Positions 61,058 through 64,000 of a DNA stretch of 64,000 nucleotides are shown here, piece after piece. The translations under genes were made by a program, and so were the position numbers. Source of the stretch: DATKYQ01 sp964640665. GTDB lineage: Bacteria; Myxococcota; B64-G9. The first letter of the stretch is position 1. Each line of letters begins with the position of its first letter. The notes below the pieces were generated by a model. It worked only from the letters and a program-made list of their open reading frames with translations. It was not told where the DNA came from and did no database searches. Location of the stretch: assembly GCA_964640665.1 (NCBI GenBank), contig CAZXHT010000011.1:24040-88039 (forward strand), in the 5' to 3' direction.

Positions 61058-62089
61058 CTATTTCATCCGGTTGCGGATCTTTTGCACCGACTTGACCGGT
61101 CCGAGAACGATCAATGTCGAGCCCTCCTCGAGAACGTGCTCCGGAGGCGGATTGTATAGGTAGTGCTTGCCGGAAACATCCCTGATGGCCAGGACGAGCA
61201 GGTCGGATTCCTTTCGCAGGTTTGTGTCCCTGAGTGCCTTGCCCGCCATGCCGCAATCGTGTGTGAGCGATAACTGCTCGATGCGCAGGGCCTGTTCCTG
61301 GCCGCGCAGCATGTTGTCGAGGAAATCGACCACCTGGGGCCGCACCATTTCCGAGGCCAGGCGCATTCCACCGATGCGGCTCGGGCTGACGACGGAATCG
61401 GCGCCGGCCCGCGTGAGCCTGACCTCGGCCTGGGCATCCGTGGCGCGGGCGACTATCTTCACCCGTTGATTGTTCTGCCGGGCGGTCACGGTGACGAACA
61501 GGTTATCTCTCTCGTCCGGCAGGGTGGCCACGACGCCCATGGCATGCTTGATACCGGCCCGCTCGAGCACGTCGTCATCGGCGGCGTTGCCGACGATGTA
61601 GGGAAGAAATATCTTCGGGTGCGCGTCGCGGATATGCTGGATACGCTCCTCGGCGGCGTCGATAATCACCAGCGAGCGTCCCGAGCCCAGAAGCTCTTCG
61701 ATCACGAATCCCCCGGTGGCGCCGGCTCCGCAGACGATGATGTGCTGTGTAAGATTTCCAAGTGCCTTGTCCATCTTTTTTCTCCGAAAGAGATCTCTCA
61801 TTTCGCCTTCCACCAGGAAGGCTGTCAGGCTGGTGGCGAAGACGAAAAGTACGCCCATGCCGCTGAGCACCAGCAAGACGATGAAGGCTTTTCCATACCA
61901 CAGATCGGCCAGCGGAAGCATCTCCCGGCTGCCCAGTGTGGTTAAAGTAATGGTGGTCTGGTAGACGCAGTCCAGAAGCGACGGACTGCTGCCGGTAAAT
62001 CTGCCAAGTATGTAGAAGCCGCCCGTGCCGAGACCGAACACGGCCACGATCAAGATGCTGAGAATGTAGAGCCGACGCTGGAGATTCAT
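61058..62089 (-). CDS. RCK/TrkA-domain potassium-channel-like protein with atypical pore
   Basis: 343 residues. Two TM helices (~8-28 and ~68-92) flank a pore loop with TTITLTTLGSRE (residues 45-56), where K+ channels have T-V-G-Y-G; the GYG signature is replaced by LGS. An RCK N-terminal Rossmann domain begins with IIVCGAGATGG (near 117), then VIIDAAEERIQ and VGNAADDDVL. A TrkA-C-like domain (GMAGKALRDTNLR, VLEEGSTLIVLG) ends the protein. Dimers or tetramers would gate ion flow in response to a nucleotide or cation. Divergent from lgt. Confidence 0.85.
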   Translation of the reverse strand: MNLQRRLYILSILIVAVFGLGTGGFYILGRFTGSSPSLLDCVYQTTITLTTLGSREMLPLADLWYGKAFIVLLVLSGMGVLFVFATSLTAFLVEGEMRDLFRRKKMDKALGNLTQHIIVCGAGATGGFVIEELLGSGRSLVIIDAAEERIQHIRDAHPKIFLPYIVGNAADDDVLERAGIKHAMGVVATLPDERDNLFVTVTARQNNQRVKIVARATDAQAEVRLTRAGADSVVSPSRIGGMRLASEMVRPQVVDFLDNMLRGQEQALRIEQLSLTHDCGMAGKALRDTNLRKESDLLVLAIRDVSGKHYLYNPPPEHVLEEGSTLIVLGPVKSVQKIRNRMK

Positions 62090-62194
62090 GTCTTTGCCCG
62101 CGTAAATCTCGGGCCAGACTACTTGGGGTGCCGCTATGTGTCAATGGCCTAAAAACGTTGACGAACGAGCGCCGGCGATCCATCATCCTCTGCC

Positions 62195-63169
62195 ATGCAT
62201 CCGATAATCTTCACTTTCCCAGATTGGATCCCCCTGCTGGGCGGTGCCCACATCTACTCGTACGGCGTCATGCTCGGGATTGGCTTCATCTCCGCCTGGT
62301 ACCTGGGCATGCATTTCACTCTGCGCGAGGGCTTTTCGTACAAGACGGTGACCACGATATACGCGTTGGCGATCGTCTTCGCGCTGATCGGGGCGCGGGT
62401 GGCCCACCTGATCTGCAACCCGGAGACCTGGAAGTTCGAGCGGGGTTTCATCCCGGCTTTATTCGCCTCGCGCTGCGAGGGCCTGGTGGCCTACGGCGGC
62501 TACATCGGAGGTGTGTTTGCCGCCTGGGTGTACCTGCGGCTAAAGAAGCTGGATTTCTGGAGCCTGTGCGACGGCTCGACTCCATCGTTGGCGCTGGGCC
62601 TGGGGTTCGCGCGTATCGGGTGCTTACTCGCGGGGTGTTGTCACGGCAGGCCGACCGATCTGCCCTGGGGCTTGAGCTTTCCTCCCGGCAGCCAGGCGGC
62701 GGGCACGTTTCCCGGCATCGACGGTTACTCGGCCTGTGTTCATCCCACCCAGATATACGAATCGCTAGTGGGCTTCGCCTTGGTGCCTCTGGGGATATAT
62801 ATTCTAAAGCGCCGCAAGTTCACGGGGCAGGCCTTTCTGATCATGATAGCCTGTTATGCAGTGGCCCGTTTCCTGCTGGAGTTCATTCGCGGCGACAACG
62901 ACCGCGGCGGGTTCGGCGGGAGCCATGCGGCGCCTGTGCTTTCGGCCTCGCAATTTATTGGGCTCGTTCTGCTGCTTGTAGCTGCGCTACTATACCTATG
63001 GCGCTGGAAGACCGCGCCCAAGCCGCCCGAGCCGCGCACCAAAGAAGAGATAAACGAGATGCTGATAGCCGAGGGCGTGGCCAAGGGAAAAGACACGAAA
63101 AGCAAGAAAACCGCCAAGGCAACCGGCAAGTCCTCAAAAAAGAGCAAAAAAAAGAAGAAGAGTGTTTGA
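62195..63169 (+). CDS. lgt: Prolipoprotein diacylglyceryl transferase with Lys-rich tail
   Basis: 324 residues. Transfers a diacylglyceryl group from phosphatidylglycerol to the lipobox Cys of prolipoproteins. Seven or so TM segments, EGLVAYGGYIGG, ARIGCLLAGCCHGRPT, HPTQIYES and RFLLEFIRGDNDRG are all typical. The C-terminus carries an extra ~55-residue cytoplasmic Lys-rich extension (KSKKTAKATGKSSKKSKKKK). That fits a genome with several lipoproteins in this window. The stop overlaps the -35 element of the next gene. Confidence 0.93.
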   Translation: MHPIIFTFPDWIPLLGGAHIYSYGVMLGIGFISAWYLGMHFTLREGFSYKTVTTIYALAIVFALIGARVAHLICNPETWKFERGFIPALFASRCEGLVAYGGYIGGVFAAWVYLRLKKLDFWSLCDGSTPSLALGLGFARIGCLLAGCCHGRPTDLPWGLSFPPGSQAAGTFPGIDGYSACVHPTQIYESLVGFALVPLGIYILKRRKFTGQAFLIMIACYAVARFLLEFIRGDNDRGGFGGSHAAPVLSASQFIGLVLLLVAALLYLWRWKTAPKPPEPRTKEEINEMLIAEGVAKGKDTKSKKTAKATGKSSKKSKKKKKSV

Positions 63170-63194
63170 CACAGAGCGTCAAGTGCTTTATATT
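63166..63194 (+). promoter_or_regulatory. Strong sigma-70-like promoter of the histone-like gene
   Basis: TTGACA at 63166-63171 and TATATT at 63189-63194 with optimal 17-base spacing; it overlaps the lgt stop and lies 60 bases before the next ATG. This is among the best promoter matches in the window. Confidence 0.65.
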
Positions 63195-63253
63195 CCTGCC
63201 GAACATGGGATTTCCCGATAGGGTGCCCGTAACCGGCAGGAAAGGGGAGAAAA

Positions 63254-63667
63254 ATGGCCACAAAGAGAGAAGACATTTCCGCCCAGGCGCTCGAGCTATG
63301 GAAGAAGACGCTTGCGCAACTAGACGAGATATCCAAGAGCCTGAAGATGAGTTCGGTGGTCGGCCGGCTGAAGGCCGACAGTCTCAGGCTCATCCAGGAG
63401 CGTGACAAGTTACTAAAGCGCCTGGGCGAGGAGACCTACAAGCTGATTGACAAGAACAAGATCAAGGTTCCCGATCCGCTGAAGAGGCTCTACGACCGAA
63501 TTCGTGTACAGGCCGACAAACTAATCGGAAGCAGGAAGGCAAAGAAGACACCCAAGAAGAAAGGCGCCAGGAAGGTCACCAAGAAGCCCGCCAAGCGTAA
63601 GGTGGTAAGGAAAAAAACAACCGGGAAAAAAGCCGCCAAGAAGAAGACCGCCAAGAAGAGTGCCTGA
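63254..63667 (+). CDS. Histone-H1-like Lys-rich DNA-associated protein
   Basis: 137 residues. Residues 1-~92 are a helical region (ELWKKTLAQLDEISKSLK; RLIQERDKLLKRLGEETYKL) of the kind that forms coiled-coil pairs. The last ~45 residues are a Lys/Ala/Pro tail (KKTPKKKGARKVTKK, GKKAAKKKTAKK) like histone H1 and bacterial Hc1-type proteins. AAAGGGGAG precedes the ATG and a strong promoter lies upstream. It is probably a nucleoid-associated protein that binds DNA through the tail. High expression is plausible. Confidence 0.7.
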   Translation: MATKREDISAQALELWKKTLAQLDEISKSLKMSSVVGRLKADSLRLIQERDKLLKRLGEETYKLIDKNKIKVPDPLKRLYDRIRVQADKLIGSRKAKKTPKKKGARKVTKKPAKRKVVRKKTTGKKAAKKKTAKKSA

Positions 63668-63689
63668 AGAAGACAGCCGTTTTCACCGC

Positions 63690-63718
63690 TTGACAGCCCT
63701 TTCCCGAGGTGCTAGATA
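63690..63718 (+). promoter_or_regulatory. Sigma-70-like promoter of tRNA-Ala
   Basis: TTGACA at 63690-63695 and TAGATA at 63713-63718 with 17-base spacing, 36 bases upstream of the tRNA 5' end. Confidence 0.6.
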
Positions 63719-63754
63719 GCCCCCTGCTTTGCTGTTCTAAGACGACCGGCGTAC

Positions 63755-63827
63755 GGGGCTGTAGCTCAGCTGGGAGAGCGCCTGAATGGCATTCAGGAGG
63801 CCGACGGTTCGATCCCGTTCAGCTCCA
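63755..63827 (+). tRNA. tRNA-Ala(GGC)
   Basis: 73 bases (including the discriminator A) fold into a standard cloverleaf. The acceptor GGGGCTG pairs with CAGCTCC, the D-arm is GCTC...GAGC, and the anticodon stem CCTGA/TCAGG carries the loop ATGGCAT with anticodon GGC. The T-arm holds GGTTCGATCC. No CCA is encoded. A promoter is upstream and a terminator follows. Confidence 0.93.
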
Positions 63828-63869
63828 TGAAAACAAGGGGTTACAAGTAGTAAAAACCCCGATTTTTAG

Positions 63870-63910
63870 CCCTGGGGAAGTTTTTTTCGGAACTTTCCCC
63901 AGGGTTTTTT
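63870..63910 (+). terminator. Intrinsic terminator after tRNA-Ala
   Basis: CCCTGGGGAAGTT (63870 onward) pairs with AACTTTCCCCAGGG (ending 63904) with one bulged base and a T-rich loop, followed by TTTTTT. The remaining bases to the window end show no convincing gene. Confidence 0.85.
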
Positions 63911-64000
63911 CATTCCTCAGTCTTTCCGCCCTGTCCCTTCTCAATACCTCGTAGAAGTTGAAATCGTCCGTGTTGTGTACGGCCCTATCTTTTCAGGGTG

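Overview
The window looks like a chromosomal contig from an anaerobic, Gram-negative, GC-rich bacterium of the deltaproteobacterial/myxobacterial kind. The evidence is Hanks-type Ser/Thr kinase, FHA and PilZ proteins, many lipoproteins and small beta-barrel outer-membrane proteins, Cys-rich secreted proteins, a C-terminal Cys/transmembrane/Arg tail like MYXO-CTERM, and a complete bacterial CO dehydrogenase/acetyl-CoA synthase (CODH/ACS) locus. No rRNA or other phylogenetic marker is present, so the taxonomy is inference.

Layout. 1-5.2 kb: envelope and secreted proteins (a partial gene at the left edge, a carboxypeptidase-like-repeat/PDZ protein, a Cys-rich repeat protein, a broken lipoprotein gene, two paralogous outer-membrane proteins). 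5.3-5.65 kb: remnants of an OmpA-family gene and of a serpin, back to back. 5.7-20.1 kb: the carbonyl branch of the Wood-Ljungdahl pathway, folD-cooC-orf-acsD-[four-cluster ferredoxin, NuoE-, NuoF- and truncated NuoG/HydA-like subunits]-cooS-acsB-acsC-acsE-cooC2. A YedK-type protein follows, and a CooT nickel-binding protein and folE2 lie on the opposite strand. 21.9-34.7 kb: an OPA-type MFS transporter, a Tyr-rich secreted repeat protein, a HipA/YjjJ-like remnant, an MshEN-REC-TPR regulator, an OmpA-family protein, a DUF2339-DUF3999 fusion, threonine aldolase and a polytopic glycosyltransferase-like protein. 34.9-40.7 kb: three acyl-CoA genes with striking domain fusions (hydratase-SDR-SCP2; HMGS-like-DUF35-SDR; SCP-x-like thiolase). 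40.7-47.8 kb: a TPR protein, lipoproteins, an NlpC/P60-like MYXO-CTERM-like protein, an aldo/keto reductase and an FGE-sulfatase-domain lipoprotein. 48.0-53.9 kb: a beta-oxidation set (crotonase, 3-hydroxyacyl-CoA dehydrogenase, thiolase, acyl-CoA dehydrogenase) divergent from a biotin-dependent carboxyltransferase that carries an assembly gap. 53.9-63.7 kb: a secretin-N-like protein, PilZ, an epimerase, a kinase, a double-FHA protein, an RCK potassium-channel protein with an atypical filter, lgt and a Lys-rich histone-H1-like protein. The right end carries tRNA-Ala(GGC) and a strong terminator.

How it fits together. The CODH/ACS locus makes or cleaves acetyl-CoA. The embedded NuoEFG-like module lacks any hydrogenase or formate dehydrogenase catalytic domain, so it probably connects CODH electrons to NAD(P)H. 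The acyl-CoA genes feed or drain acetyl-CoA. The most unusual system is the fused hydratase/SDR/SCP2 + HMGS-like/DUF35/SDR + thiolase cluster, which resembles known thiolase-DUF35 channelling complexes but in a fused arrangement. Several intergenic spaces hold truncated gene debris, and position 52.4 kb holds a clear scaffolding artefact.
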